Part shown: positions 1 to 8,547 of the stretch, in pieces
Position numbering within the stretch: position 1 is the first letter of the stretch
How the letters are laid out: every line of letters starts with the position of its first letter
NCBI GenBank assembly: GCA_958295645.1
Contig: OY282361.1
Location: forward strand, 1,330,501 to 1,394,500
From: Longimicrobiales bacterium
GTDB taxonomy: Bacteria > Gemmatimonadota > Gemmatimonadetes > Longimicrobiales > Gaopeijiaceae
DNA: 64,000 nucleotides
Direction: 5' to 3'
Notes under the pieces: model-generated
What the model was told of the DNA's origin: nothing
What the model saw: only the letters and a program-made list of their open reading frames with translations
Database searches by the model: none
Made by a program: the position numbers and the translations under genes

Positions 1-797
1 TCCAGGCGCCCGTTCTCGGAGGCCAGGGCCATGCCGCCCGCGCCCAGCGTCAGCAACAGGTGGAGGCATCCGATCCGGCGCCGTGCGCGCTTCATCCAGT
101 CGGCGTCGCCGGGCCGCGCAGGCTCGCCCAGGGCGCGCTCCATCTCGTTTCGGTTGGGCTTGAAGACGGTCGCGCCCGCATAGGAGAAGAAGTGTCGCCG
201 CTTCGGGTCCACCACGGTGGGGATGCCTTGCGCGGCGGCGGCGGCCAGCGCCTTGCGAACGACGGCCGGCGACAGCACGCCCTTGTCGTAGTCGGCGAGC
301 ACGAGCGCGTCGGCGCCGGGCAGGCAGTCGTCCAGCCGGGCCAGGAGCGCCTCCGCGAGGCCGTCGCTGTGGTCGTCGTCGCGCTCCCGGTCCACTCTGA
401 CGACTTGCTGGCCGCGGGCCAGGACGCGGGTCTTGACGGTCGTGGGCCTGCCGGAATCCGGGACGAAGCGACGGCCGACTCCGATCTCCGCCAGCGCCTT
501 GTCGACGGCGCGACCCGCGGCGTCGTCGCCCACCACGCCCACCAGATCGCAACCCGCCCCGAGCCCGCGGACGTTGGCGGCGACGTTTCCCGCGCCCCCG
601 ACGACCTCCCAGTCGTTCTCCACCAGCACCACGGGAACCGGCGCCTCCGGCGACACGCGGTTCGCCGGTCCCTCCAGGTAGCGGTCCAGCATCACGTCCC
701 CGAGCACGACGACGCGCCGCTCGGAAAACCCTGCGGCGGCCTCGGCGAACCGGCGCGACTCCCCCCCGGCGGCCGGGGCCGCCGCGGGCGGCGTCAC
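1..797 (-). CDS. hldE: D-glycero-beta-D-manno-heptose-7-phosphate kinase domain (PfkB family), 3' end outside window
   Basis: Reading the minus strand from a GTG at 797 gives an open frame that runs off the left edge after about 265 codons. The product is a ribokinase/PfkB-fold sugar kinase. It has VVVLGDVMLDRYLEG near residue 30, the first PfkB signature VVGGAGNVAANV near residue 60, and DPKRRHFFSYAGATVFKPNRNE in the middle (quoted here only as landmarks D-P-K and K-P-N-R-N-E). These are hallmarks of the RfaE/HldE kinase domain, which phosphorylates heptose 7-phosphate at C1 for ADP-heptose and LPS core synthesis in the cytoplasm. The GTG overlaps the TGA of the upstream lipoprotein gene (GTGA), so the two are translationally coupled. 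The second PfkB signature with the catalytic Asp, and any fused nucleotidyltransferase domain, lie beyond the window. It could therefore be HldA-like rather than bifunctional HldE. Confidence 0.85.
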   Translation of the reverse strand, partial: MTPPAAAPAAGGESRRFAEAAAGFSERRVVVLGDVMLDRYLEGPANRVSPEAPVPVVLVENDWEVVGGAGNVAANVRGLGAGCDLVGVVGDDAAGRAVDKALAEIGVGRRFVPDSGRPTTVKTRVLARGQQVVRVDRERDDDHSDGLAEALLARLDDCLPGADALVLADYDKGVLSPAVVRKALAAAAAQGIPTVVDPKRRHFFSYAGATVFKPNRNEMERALGEPARPGDADWMKRARRRIGCLHLLLTLGAGGMALASENGRL

Positions 798-2101
798 GAC
801 GGCGGGTCCCAGTCCGCCAGCGAAAACACCGCCGTCCGCACCGCGCCCTCGCCGGCCGGATCGGTCCAAGCGGCCATCAGCCGGTCCTCTCCGAGGCGGA
901 CGATGCGCGGGAAGCCGGACTGCCGGCCGGCCGAGATGCTGCCCAGCAGGCGCGCCGGGCCCATGGCGCCGCCCGCGGCCACCCGCCGGCCCAAGACCAC
1001 CGCGTCGCCGCCGCCCTCCATCCAAGCGGCCAGCGCCGAGCCGTCGTCCAGGGCCACCACGTCCACCCGCCCCAGCGGGGCACCCTCGTCCAGGCGGAAA
1101 GGCGGCCCGAAGGTGGCGCCGCCGTCGTTGGAGAAAGCCACATTGACCCGAGCGGCGCCCTCCGGCGCGGTGAACCACGCCACCACCACGTTGCGCCCCG
1201 AGGCCGCGACGGCCGGCCCGTTCACCGGACAGCCCGGGAACACCCAGCCGTCTCGGTGCACCGGCGCGCCGACAGTCCACCCATCCGCAGTCCGCCGAGA
1301 CACGTGGACGTCGCGAACCTCGTCGCCGCTGCGGTTCCGAAACGCGACCAACGGCCCGTCGGCCGTCATGGCGCCCGCCGTCTGGCAGCATTCGCAGGTT
1401 CTGGCGTCCACGACTTCCTCGGGTCCCGCCGGGCCGTGCACCGGGAGCCGCCGAGCCCGCAGCGCCATGGCGCCGCCCTCCTCCACCATCGCCCGCCCGT
1501 CCAGCCAAGCGGCCCAGATCTCCTCGCCGGCGCCGAACACCGAGACGAAGCCGTGCTCGGTGGGCGTGTCGTCGCCGTGCGGCGTCCACGGCTCGGACCA
1601 GGAACGGCCGCCGTCCAGCGACCAGGCCATCCGCACGCCGTAGTCGTACGTGCCCGTCCCCTGGCGCTCCAGCCAATGGGCGACCAACGCGCCGCCCACG
1701 GGCTGGACCGAGGGAAAGTCGGCCCAATTGACGAAGAAGGAGTCCGACTCGGCCACGGTTGCGGGCGTGCTCCAGCTGCCGTCGAAGAACGAGACCGCGA
1801 CGCGGCGCCCGTCCCCGTACGGCTCGATCCAGCTCATCCACGCGCCTTCGCCGGCGGAGGCCAGGAACGGCTGGCCGCCGCCGGACGCGGGCGGACCGGG
1901 CAGCGCAGAGGCGGTTCCAGGTCCCCGGCCGACCACGTCGTCGCCGCCCGCACCGCAGGCCGCCAACGCGGCAGCAACCACGACCGCCACAGCCGCCGGA
2001 CCGCGGCGCCGCCAGCCTGCGGCCGCCCTCGAAGCCGACCGGCGCGTGCGTCCGAAGAAAGCCGAGCAGCAGGGGCGCGTGCGAGTCGGCGGCTTGGTCA
2101 A
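794..2101 (-). CDS. Sialidase-fold (Asp-box) lipoprotein of unknown substrate
   Basis: The 435-residue product starts at TTG 2101, which has GGGGAGG just upstream; earlier in-frame ATG codons reach into the divergent promoter region and lack this site. A basic N-terminus and hydrophobic stretch end in a lipobox (ALAACGAGG, Cys near residue 37), so it is probably lipidated and exported. The mature part is a six-bladed sialidase-type propeller with Asp-box turns, SLDGGRSW and SNDGGATF. It also has two conserved-looking Cys clusters, RTCECCQTAG and GCPVNGP, followed by AWFTAP. I recall this cysteine pattern from a widespread exo-alpha-sialidase-like family whose function is unsettled. Catalytic sialidase residues cannot be assigned by eye. 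The stop overlaps the start of the downstream heptose kinase, suggesting a link with surface glycans, but that is inference. Confidence 0.75.
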   Translation of the reverse strand: MTKPPTRTRPCCSAFFGRTRRSASRAAAGWRRRGPAAVAVVVAAALAACGAGGDDVVGRGPGTASALPGPPASGGGQPFLASAGEGAWMSWIEPYGDGRRVAVSFFDGSWSTPATVAESDSFFVNWADFPSVQPVGGALVAHWLERQGTGTYDYGVRMAWSLDGGRSWSEPWTPHGDDTPTEHGFVSVFGAGEEIWAAWLDGRAMVEEGGAMALRARRLPVHGPAGPEEVVDARTCECCQTAGAMTADGPLVAFRNRSGDEVRDVHVSRRTADGWTVGAPVHRDGWVFPGCPVNGPAVAASGRNVVVAWFTAPEGAARVNVAFSNDGGATFGPPFRLDEGAPLGRVDVVALDDGSALAAWMEGGGDAVVLGRRVAAGGAMGPARLLGSISAGRQSGFPRIVRLGEDRLMAAWTDPAGEGAVRTAVFSLADWDPPS

Positions 2102-2181
2102 GGGAACCTCCCCGTGGTATTGTTGGAGTGGCCTGCTTCCGCGCGTGTGGAACTTCCGGGCCCGCTCGGGAGTACTAGTTG

Positions 2182-2239
2182 GAACGCAGGCGTTCGCAGG
2201 CGCTTGTCTTCTTGTTCGAAGCCGTCCCGAATTTCGGGA
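2182..2239. promoter_or_regulatory. Two inverted repeats in the divergent 2102-2319 intergenic region
   Basis: The 218-base gap between the divergent lipoprotein and protease/barrel genes holds two compact inverted repeats. GAACGC-AG-GCGTTC lies at 2182-2195 and TCCCGAA-T-TTCGGGA at 2225-2239. Either could be an operator serving both promoters. No clear -35/-10 pair stands out on either strand. The ribosome-binding site AAGAAGAGAGG for the right-hand gene lies just before 2320. Confidence 0.35.
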
Positions 2240-2319
2240 TGCGCGGGCCTTTGGGCAAGCGGCGCCGGGACCTGCGAAGTGCGACCGACAATCCTTCACG
2301 GAAAGAAGAGAGGTGCTTC

Positions 2320-5300
2320 ATGGATTCGCCGAGACAAGCATTCGCCCGCCGCACGGCATTCGCCCGCTCGGCCGGTTGCCGCCTCGCCTTGGCCGCGCTC
2401 GGCTTGATCTTCGCTCTCCCCGAGGCCTCGTCCGCCCAGTACTTCGGCCGCAACAAGGTCCAGTACGAGCAGTTCGACTTCAAGGTGCTCGCCACGAAGA
2501 ACTGGGAGATTCACTACTACCCGGAGGCGGAGGAAGCGGCGGTGGACATGGCGCGAATGGCCGAGCGCTGGTACGAACGCTTCGCGCGCGCCTTCCAGCA
2601 CGAGTTCGACCGCAAGAAACCGCTGATCATCTACGCGGATCATCCCGACTTCCAGCAGACCAACACGCTGTCCGGCACGATCGGGCAGGGCACGGGCGGA
2701 GTGACCGAGTCGCTCAAGAACCGCGTCATCATGCCGCTGACCGCATCCTACCGGGAGACCGACCGCATCCTCGGCCACGAGCTGGTCCACGCCTTCCAGT
2801 ACAACATCGCGCAGGGCCGGATCGGCGGCGGCATCATGAGCTTGGCGCGGTTGCCCCTGTGGGTGGTGGAGGGGATGGCCGAGTACATGTCGCTGGGCCG
2901 CGAGCACCCGCACACCGCGATGTGGCTGCGGGACCACATCTTGCGCGACGACAAGCCCACGCTCGCCGAGATCACGCGCAACCCGAAGTACTTCGCCTAC
3001 CGGTTCGGCCAGGGGCTGATGTCCTACCTCGGCGGCACCTACGGCGACGACGCCGTGCAGGAGCTGTACCGCACCGCGCTGCAGACCGGCTGGGAGCCCG
3101 CGATCGAGAGGGTCTTCGACATGCCGCAGGACAGCTTGGCCATGCAGTGGTGGGAGGCGTTGGAGGCCGCGTACCTCCCGCTGATGGCCGGCCGCACCGA
3201 GCCCTACGAGACGGGCGACCTGCTGCTGTGCGTGGAATGCGGCGCCGGCCGGGTGAACGTGGCGCCTTCGATCAGCCCGGATGGACGCTTCATCGTCTTC
3301 CAGTCCGAGAAGGACCTGTTTTCGATGGACCTCTTCCTGGCCGACGTCGAGACAGGACGCATCCTGCGCCCGCTTCAGCGCAACCAGACGCCGTACATCG
3401 ACGGCGTGCGCTACATCGACACGAGCGGATCCTGGTCTCCCGACAGCCGCAAGCTGGCGTTCGTGATCCAGGCCGGGGGCGACAACCAGCTCGCGGTGCT
3501 GGACGTGCAGAGCGGCGACATGGAATCGCGCCTCCTCGTGGCGGAGCTGGGCGCCATCCAGAACCCGGCGTGGTCGCCCGACGGAAGCGCCGTCGCATTC
3601 ACCGGCGCCAAGGGCGGCAGGACCGACCTCTACCTGTGGGACATCGCCAGCGGCGACGTAAGGCAGCTCACGAACGACAAGTACGCCGACCTGCAGCCCG
3701 CCTGGTCGCCCGACGGCAAGACTCTGGTCTTCGTCTCCGACCGCGCCAACACCGACTTCTCGACGCTCACCTTCGGCAACTACTCGCTGGCGTTCCTGGA
3801 CGTCGAGACGCTCGAAGTGGGCCACCGCACGGTCTTCGCCGGGGCGAAGCACACGAATCCCGTCTTCGACCAAAGCGGCGAGGGCGTGTTCTTCGTGTCG
3901 GACGCGGACGGCTTCCCCGACATCTATCACATGGCCCTGGCCGGCGGCGACCTGCTCCGAATCACGCGCACGGCGACGGGCGTCAGCGGAATCACCATGC
4001 TCTCGCCAGCCTTCTCCTACTCGCCGGAGAAGGATCTGCTGGCGTTCTCGATCTTCCACGAGCGCGGCTACATCGTCAACACGGGGACGCCCGGCGAGAT
4101 GGCGACCTCGGTGAACGCGGTGGCGAACGCCGACGGGCGGATGTTGCCGCCCAAGGCGCCGGCCTTCCGCAGCCGGGTGGCCACCTACCTGGACGATTCG
4201 TTCACGGGCTTGGCGGCCGAGGGCGTCTACTCGGCGAGCCAGGCCGAGGACTACAGTCCGTCGCTGCAGCTGGACTACGTGGGACAGCCCTCGTTGGGGA
4301 TCGGGGCGGACACGTACGGCACCTACGTGGGCGGGGGCACCTCCGCGTTCTTCACCGACATGCTCGGGAACCGCTTCCTGGGGGTCGCGCTGAACGCCAA
4401 CGGCACGCTGAAGGACATCGGCGGGCGGGCGTTCTTCATGAACCAGAAGAATCGCTGGAACTGGGGCGCCGGCATCCAGCACACGCCCTACCTGCAGCAG
4501 TTGTGGAGCTTCAACAACCAGGCGAGGACCTTCAGCATCGTGCGGCACCGCATCTTCGTCGACGCGGTGTCGGGCATCGTGGCGTACCCCCTCTCCTCCA
4601 CGCGGCGCCTCGAGACCGGCTTGGGCTTCACGAGATACACCTACGACCTGGAGCAAGACGTCTTCCAGCTCGATCAGTTCGGCCGGGCCATCGGCCGCGA
4701 GCGAGTCGATCTGCCCGCCCGGGATCCGCTCAACTTGGCCAACTTCTCGCTGGCCTTCGTCGGCGACAACTCCTTCCACGCCTTCATCGGTCCGGTTCGA
4801 GGGCACCGGTTCCGGCTCGGCGCCGAGACCGCGCACGGGACCGTGAACTTCCAGACGCTCACGGCCGACTACCGCCACTACTTCAACAACGGCGGCCCGT
4901 TCACCCTCGCCGCGCGCGCTTGGCACTTGGGCCGCTACGGCGACATCAAGTCGCTCTACGAGAAGCAGCTCAACCCGTTCTTCATCGGCTACGAGACCCT
5001 CATACGCGGCTACGCGGCCGACACCTTCAGCCGACGGGAATGCTCGATCACTATCAGCGGCTCGAACTGCCCGGAGGTCAACCGGCTCTACGGCCACCGC
5101 CTTGCCGTCGCCAACGTGGAACTGCGCTTTCCCTTCACCGGGGTCGAGGAGTTCGGATTCATCAACTTCCCCTACATCCCGATCGAACTCACCGCCTTTT
5201 CCGACATCGGAATGGCCTGGGACAGCGAGCAACCCGCGAACTGGCGGTGGTCGCGCGATTCGCCGGATCGCATTCCGGTCGCCAGCAGCGGCTTCTCGGC

Positions 5301-5409
5301 TCGCTTCAACATCCTGGGCGTGGCGATTCTGGAAGCGTACTACGCCTATCCGTGGCAACGCCCCAGCAAGGGATGGCACTGGGGGTTCCACTTGGCGCCG
5401 GCTTGGTAG
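2320..5409 (+). CDS. Secreted HExxH metalloprotease / TolB-like propeller / outer-membrane barrel fusion
   Basis: A 1029-residue protein from ATG 2320, preceded by GAAGAGAGG; the frame is open upstream but without a comparable start. A signal peptide covers residues 1-39 (cleavage SSA-Q). Residues 45-200 resemble a peptidase-MA-like gluzincin: HELVH at 153-157 with a downstream WVVEGMAEY (Glu184 or 188 as likely third zinc ligand). Residues about 240-640 contain repeated TolB/PD40 blades (SPDGRFIVF, WSPDSRKLAF, WSPDGSAVAF, WSPDGKTLVF). The last about 370 residues alternate like a surface-antigen/BamA-type beta-barrel and end in Trp, as many outer-membrane barrels do. So the protein probably sits in the outer membrane with protease and propeller domains attached. 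Its substrate is unknown. The gene is monocistronic, divergent from the sialidase-like gene. Confidence 0.8.
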   Translation: MDSPRQAFARRTAFARSAGCRLALAALGLIFALPEASSAQYFGRNKVQYEQFDFKVLATKNWEIHYYPEAEEAAVDMARMAERWYERFARAFQHEFDRKKPLIIYADHPDFQQTNTLSGTIGQGTGGVTESLKNRVIMPLTASYRETDRILGHELVHAFQYNIAQGRIGGGIMSLARLPLWVVEGMAEYMSLGREHPHTAMWLRDHILRDDKPTLAEITRNPKYFAYRFGQGLMSYLGGTYGDDAVQELYRTALQTGWEPAIERVFDMPQDSLAMQWWEALEAAYLPLMAGRTEPYETGDLLLCVECGAGRVNVAPSISPDGRFIVFQSEKDLFSMDLFLADVETGRILRPLQRNQTPYIDGVRYIDTSGSWSPDSRKLAFVIQAGGDNQLAVLDVQSGDMESRLLVAELGAIQNPAWSPDGSAVAFTGAKGGRTDLYLWDIASGDVRQLTNDKYADLQPAWSPDGKTLVFVSDRANTDFSTLTFGNYSLAFLDVETLEVGHRTVFAGAKHTNPVFDQSGEGVFFVSDADGFPDIYHMALAGGDLLRITRTATGVSGITMLSPAFSYSPEKDLLAFSIFHERGYIVNTGTPGEMATSVNAVANADGRMLPPKAPAFRSRVATYLDDSFTGLAAEGVYSASQAEDYSPSLQLDYVGQPSLGIGADTYGTYVGGGTSAFFTDMLGNRFLGVALNANGTLKDIGGRAFFMNQKNRWNWGAGIQHTPYLQQLWSFNNQARTFSIVRHRIFVDAVSGIVAYPLSSTRRLETGLGFTRYTYDLEQDVFQLDQFGRAIGRERVDLPARDPLNLANFSLAFVGDNSFHAFIGPVRGHRFRLGAETAHGTVNFQTLTADYRHYFNNGGPFTLAARAWHLGRYGDIKSLYEKQLNPFFIGYETLIRGYAADTFSRRECSITISGSNCPEVNRLYGHRLAVANVELRFPFTGVEEFGFINFPYIPIELTAFSDIGMAWDSEQPANWRWSRDSPDRIPVASSGFSARFNILGVAILEAYYAYPWQRPSKGWHWGFHLAPAW

Positions 5410-5457
5410 CGGCGCCGCTGGGCAGGAGGCGGGGGGCGTCGTCGCCCCGGCTCGTCC

Positions 5458-6405
5458 TCAGAACACCTTGATCGTGATGTAGCGGCCCGGGTTCGCCTTC
5501 ACGTCGTCGAGGAGTTCCTTCAGGCTGGTCGCGGCGGCGTTCAGCGAGTGATAGAGCGAGTCGTTCGCGAACAGTTGACCCATGGTGCCCTCCCCGCGCT
5601 CCAGCCGGCCGAGCACGGCGTCGAGCGAACCCACGGCGCCCTCGGCGGCTGTCGCCGTGCGGTCGAGGGCGCCGAGGGCCGACTCGGCGGAGGCCATCGC
5701 CCTGTTCCATTCCTCGGCCTCGGTCAGGCCCTCCACGTTCTCGGCCGTGCGGGCGAGGCTCTCGGTGATCGACCGAATCTCGGAGGACTGGTCGTCGATC
5801 AGCTCGCTCAGGTCCGACAGCAGGTCGCGCAGTCCCAGCACTGCGGCCTCCGTCCCGGCCACCGTGGAGTCCGACAGCAGCCTCTGGATGCTCGCGACGA
5901 CGTCCTCGGCGCCGCCCGCAAGGTCGCCGGCCTTGTCGAACACGCTGCCCACGACCACGCCGGGCAACTCGTCCCATGCGGACATGGCGCCGCCCGCCTC
6001 CCCCGGAACCACCGAGACCGCCATCCCGCCCAGGATGCCGGTTGAAGTCAGTTCGGCGCGCGAGCCTCCGGGGACCGTCCACTCGCCGTCGATTTCCAGC
6101 GTGACCAGGACGCCGCCCCGGTCGAGATCGAAGTCGTGGACCCTTCCGATGTTGATGCCGCGCATCCTCACGGGGTCGCCGCGGCGGATGCCCTGGGCGT
6201 TCTCCACGTGGGTCGTCATCATGTAGCGGCCCCGGAACATGGCCGGGTTGGTCATCGAAAAGAGGATGGTGAAGAACGTGGCGATGCCGAGAATCACGAA
6301 GACCCCCACGCGAAATTCGCGCGAACGCGCCGTCGGAGGCACGGCGGCCAGGACTTCGCGGTCGCTGAGCAGACGTTCTTGCGCCCGCTCGGATTTCTTG
6401 GTCAT
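5458..6405 (-). CDS. mlaD: MCE-family periplasmic lipid-binding protein (MlaD type)
   Basis: A 315-residue protein: one N-terminal transmembrane helix (VGVFVILGIATFFTILF, about residues 33-50), then an MCE domain (NAQGIRRGDPVRMRGINIGRV, cited by its R-G-D-P-V and R-G-I-N-I-G cores) and a long C-terminal helical region. MlaD-type proteins form hexameric rings anchored in the inner membrane that carry phospholipids between an ABC transporter and the outer membrane. The C-terminal about 150 residues are longer than in the short E. coli MlaD and are more like the Mce/Ttg2C helical tails. The ATG overlaps the TGA of the ATPase gene (ATGA), which fixes the start at 6405. It is the last gene of a tightly coupled four-gene operon. 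Confidence 0.9.
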   Translation of the reverse strand: MTKKSERAQERLLSDREVLAAVPPTARSREFRVGVFVILGIATFFTILFSMTNPAMFRGRYMMTTHVENAQGIRRGDPVRMRGINIGRVHDFDLDRGGVLVTLEIDGEWTVPGGSRAELTSTGILGGMAVSVVPGEAGGAMSAWDELPGVVVGSVFDKAGDLAGGAEDVVASIQRLLSDSTVAGTEAAVLGLRDLLSDLSELIDDQSSEIRSITESLARTAENVEGLTEAEEWNRAMASAESALGALDRTATAAEGAVGSLDAVLGRLERGEGTMGQLFANDSLYHSLNAAATSLKELLDDVKANPGRYITIKVF

Positions 6406-7202
6406 GACATCTCCACAACGTCGAGGGCGGCCTCGGCGGCCGCGCGGTCCACGAAAGCCCTCACCACGTCGTCCGGCGCGGTGCGAAAGTCCCCGGGGCT
6501 GCCGCAAAAACGGATGCGCCCGCCTTCCAGCATCGCGACCCGGTCGCACATCCACAACGCGCCTTCCACGTCGTGCGTCACGATCATCGACGTGACCCGC
6601 AGCTCGCCGGACAGCGTTTGGATCAGCCGCTCCACCGCGGCCGTGTTGACGGGGTCGAGCCCGGTGGTGGGTTCGTCCCAGAGGAGAATCCGGGGGCGTC
6701 CGACGATGGCGCGCGCGATTCCGACGCGCTTCTTCATTCCCCCGGACAACTCGGCCGGCAGCATCCGCATGACCGCCGCGGGCTCCAGGTTCACGAGATC
6801 GAGCGCCTCCCAGACGGCCCTTGCCGCCTCGCTTCGGCTCATGCGCCGGAGACGATCCGGGGCCAGTCCCATCTCCACGTTCCGGTACACGCTCATGGAG
6901 TCGAAGAGCGCGGCGTTCTGGAAGACGTAGCCGACCAGGCGCCGGACGCGGGCCAGCGAGCCCCGCCCGCCGAAGTAGACCGACCGACCGGCCACCTCCA
7001 CGTCGCCCCGATCCGGCACGATCAGGCCGATCGTCGTCTTGAGCAGGACGCTCTTTCCCGTTCCCGAGGGGCCGAACAGGGCGAACATCTCGCCCTCGCG
7101 CACCTCCAGGTCGATCCCTGCGAGCACCGGATGGCCGAACGCCTTTCGCGTGTTGCGGAAGCGGATGACGGAGGCGGACGCCGGAGTCGTCGCGGAACTC
7201 AT
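6402..7202 (-). CDS. mlaF: ABC transporter ATP-binding protein of the Mla/MCE lipid transporter
   Basis: A 266-residue ABC ATPase with Walker A GPSGTGKS at 44-51, signature LSGGMKKR, Walker B ILLWDEPTTGLDP and the switch His in TSMIVTHD. The GMKKRVGIARA context is typical of the MlaF/Mkl subfamily that powers MCE lipid transporters. It would sit on the cytoplasmic face with MlaE. The ATG overlaps the TGA of mlaE (ATGA), and its own stop overlaps the mlaD start, so mlaE-mlaF-mlaD are translationally chained. A much longer open frame continues upstream but is only the shadow of mlaE in another frame. Confidence 0.93.
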   Translation of the reverse strand: MSSATTPASASVIRFRNTRKAFGHPVLAGIDLEVREGEMFALFGPSGTGKSVLLKTTIGLIVPDRGDVEVAGRSVYFGGRGSLARVRRLVGYVFQNAALFDSMSVYRNVEMGLAPDRLRRMSRSEAARAVWEALDLVNLEPAAVMRMLPAELSGGMKKRVGIARAIVGRPRILLWDEPTTGLDPVNTAAVERLIQTLSGELRVTSMIVTHDVEGALWMCDRVAMLEGGRIRFCGSPGDFRTAPDDVVRAFVDRAAAEAALDVVEMS

Positions 7203-7990
7203 TGCAGGAACAGCGGCGGGAAGACGGCGTCCAGAATGAGCACGGTGAGGGTCTGGAACATGACCGACGCCGTGGTGATCCGGCCCACTCCGGCGGCGCC
7301 GCCCGCCGTCCGGAAGCCCATGTGTATCGCGATCACCGGAATCGCGAAGCCGAACGTCAACGCCTTCATGAGCGAGTAGACGAGGTCCCACGAATGCCAG
7401 AACAGGCGGGCGCCGTAGAGGAACGTCTCCATGCTGAGGCCCGCCGACAGGTTCAGGGAGATCATGCCGGAGACGATGCCCGTCACGTCCGCGAGGCCCA
7501 CGAGCAGCGGCATGGCCAGGACGCCCGCCAGGATGCGCGGCGCACCGAGGACCACGACGGGGTCGCGCCCGAGCGAGTGGTACGCGTCGATCTGCTCGGA
7601 GACGACCATGGTGCCGAGTTCCGCCGTGATGCGGGCGCCGACGCGGCCCACCATGACCACCGCCGTGAGCACGGGGCCGAGCTCGAGCACGATGCTGGTG
7701 ACGGTGACGCTGCCGAGCACGTACAACGGGATCGTGCCCGTGATCTGGTAGCTCCCCTGCTGCGAGGTGACGATCCCCGACAGCAGCGCCGTGACCATGA
7801 CGATGGGGATGCTCTGGACGCCCATCACATAGAGCTGCCGCACGAACTCTCGGAAGGAGACGCGGAAGCGCACGGTCGCAAGGGTCGTGGCCGCCACCAA
7901 GCGGGCGATCTGTCCGGCGTGCTCCGACCAGTCCTGCCACCACCGGCCAACCTTGCGGACGGATCGCCGGAGGAAGCCCTCTCCGCTCAC
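7199..7990 (-). CDS. mlaE: ABC transporter permease of the Mla/MCE lipid transporter
   Basis: A 263-residue membrane protein of the MlaE/YrbE permease family. It has an N-terminal amphipathic interfacial helix, then five to six hydrophobic segments. The family core is visible in GSVTVTSIVLELGPVLTAVVMVGRVGARITAELGTM (landmarks E-L-G-P-V-L-T and G-R-V-G-A-R-I-T-A-E-L-G-T-M) and in the EQIDAYHSLGRDP cytoplasmic loop. It forms the inner-membrane channel of the MCE transporter. GTG at 7990 is chosen because it overlaps the upstream TGA (GTGA); the frame is open further upstream but enters the neighbouring gene. No mlaC or mlaA homologue is seen nearby. Confidence 0.92.
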   Translation of the reverse strand: MSGEGFLRRSVRKVGRWWQDWSEHAGQIARLVAATTLATVRFRVSFREFVRQLYVMGVQSIPIVMVTALLSGIVTSQQGSYQITGTIPLYVLGSVTVTSIVLELGPVLTAVVMVGRVGARITAELGTMVVSEQIDAYHSLGRDPVVVLGAPRILAGVLAMPLLVGLADVTGIVSGMISLNLSAGLSMETFLYGARLFWHSWDLVYSLMKALTFGFAIPVIAIHMGFRTAGGAAGVGRITTASVMFQTLTVLILDAVFPPLFLQ

Positions 7991-8547
7991 CTCGCGGGAG
8001 CGCGCGGAGCCGTGCGGGCACGGGACGGGCCGACCAGAAAGCCGAGCGACACGGTCTGCTGGTTCTGATCCTTGGCCCCGAGCTCTTGGCGAATCTCTAC
8101 GAAGGGGACAAACACTTCCAGGCGGTCGAAACGGAGCCCGGCCACGAGGATCGCCGTCCAGCCGCTCAAGTCCGGATCTTCGCCCTCCTGCCCCAGCTTC
8201 TGGTACGTGGCGCCGAGGCCCGCGTGGAAGGCTCCCTGCGCGAAGCCCACGACGGCGCCGACGTCCCACTGCGAGCACCCCTTGCAGTCGGGAAAGAAGT
8301 AGTCGTACGTGCCGATCGCGGCCAAGCCGCCCGCGATGAACCCGAGATCGATCTCGGCACGACCGCCGACGCCGAACTGCCCGTCGAGAATGCCGGTCTG
8401 GTAGACGCCGTGGCCTCCGGCGCGGATCTGGGCCGCGGCGGGACTGGACGGCGTCGCGAGAGCCAGCGTTGCGGCCAACCCGAGGCAGGTGGCCGAACGC
8501 GCGGGCAGGCCGATCCTCTGCCGCAACCGCAAGTCGATCTTTCGCAC
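7987..8547 (-). CDS. Small outer-membrane beta-barrel-like protein, first gene of the mla operon
   Basis: A 186-residue product from GTG 8547, with GGAGG six bases upstream. A signal peptide ends near residue 40 (SPAAA-Q). The mature part is built of short alternating strands rich in Gly and aromatic residues (GVGGRAEIDLGF, AGLRFDRLEVFVPFVEIRQEL, TVSLGFLVGP), as in eight-stranded outer-membrane barrels. It has a Cys pair in DCKGCS and a basic C-terminal tail. I do not recognise a named family. The stop overlaps the start of mlaE, so it is translated together with the lipid transporter. By position it could be the outer-membrane partner that MlaA provides elsewhere; that is a hypothesis. Confidence 0.65.
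   Translation of the reverse strand: MRKIDLRLRQRIGLPARSATCLGLAATLALATPSSPAAAQIRAGGHGVYQTGILDGQFGVGGRAEIDLGFIAGGLAAIGTYDYFFPDCKGCSQWDVGAVVGFAQGAFHAGLGATYQKLGQEGEDPDLSGWTAILVAGLRFDRLEVFVPFVEIRQELGAKDQNQQTVSLGFLVGPSRARTAPRAPAR

Noticed and set aside
60-1643. Long plus-strand open frame of 527 codons over the heptose kinase and lipoprotein genes
   Set aside because: It is antisense to two genes with clear family motifs, and its own translation is low-complexity Arg/Pro/Ala with no motif; long antisense frames are expected at this G+C.
2296-5391. Minus-strand frame of 1031 codons opposite the protease/propeller gene
   Set aside because: It is a codon-position mirror of the real gene, with no signal peptide or domain.
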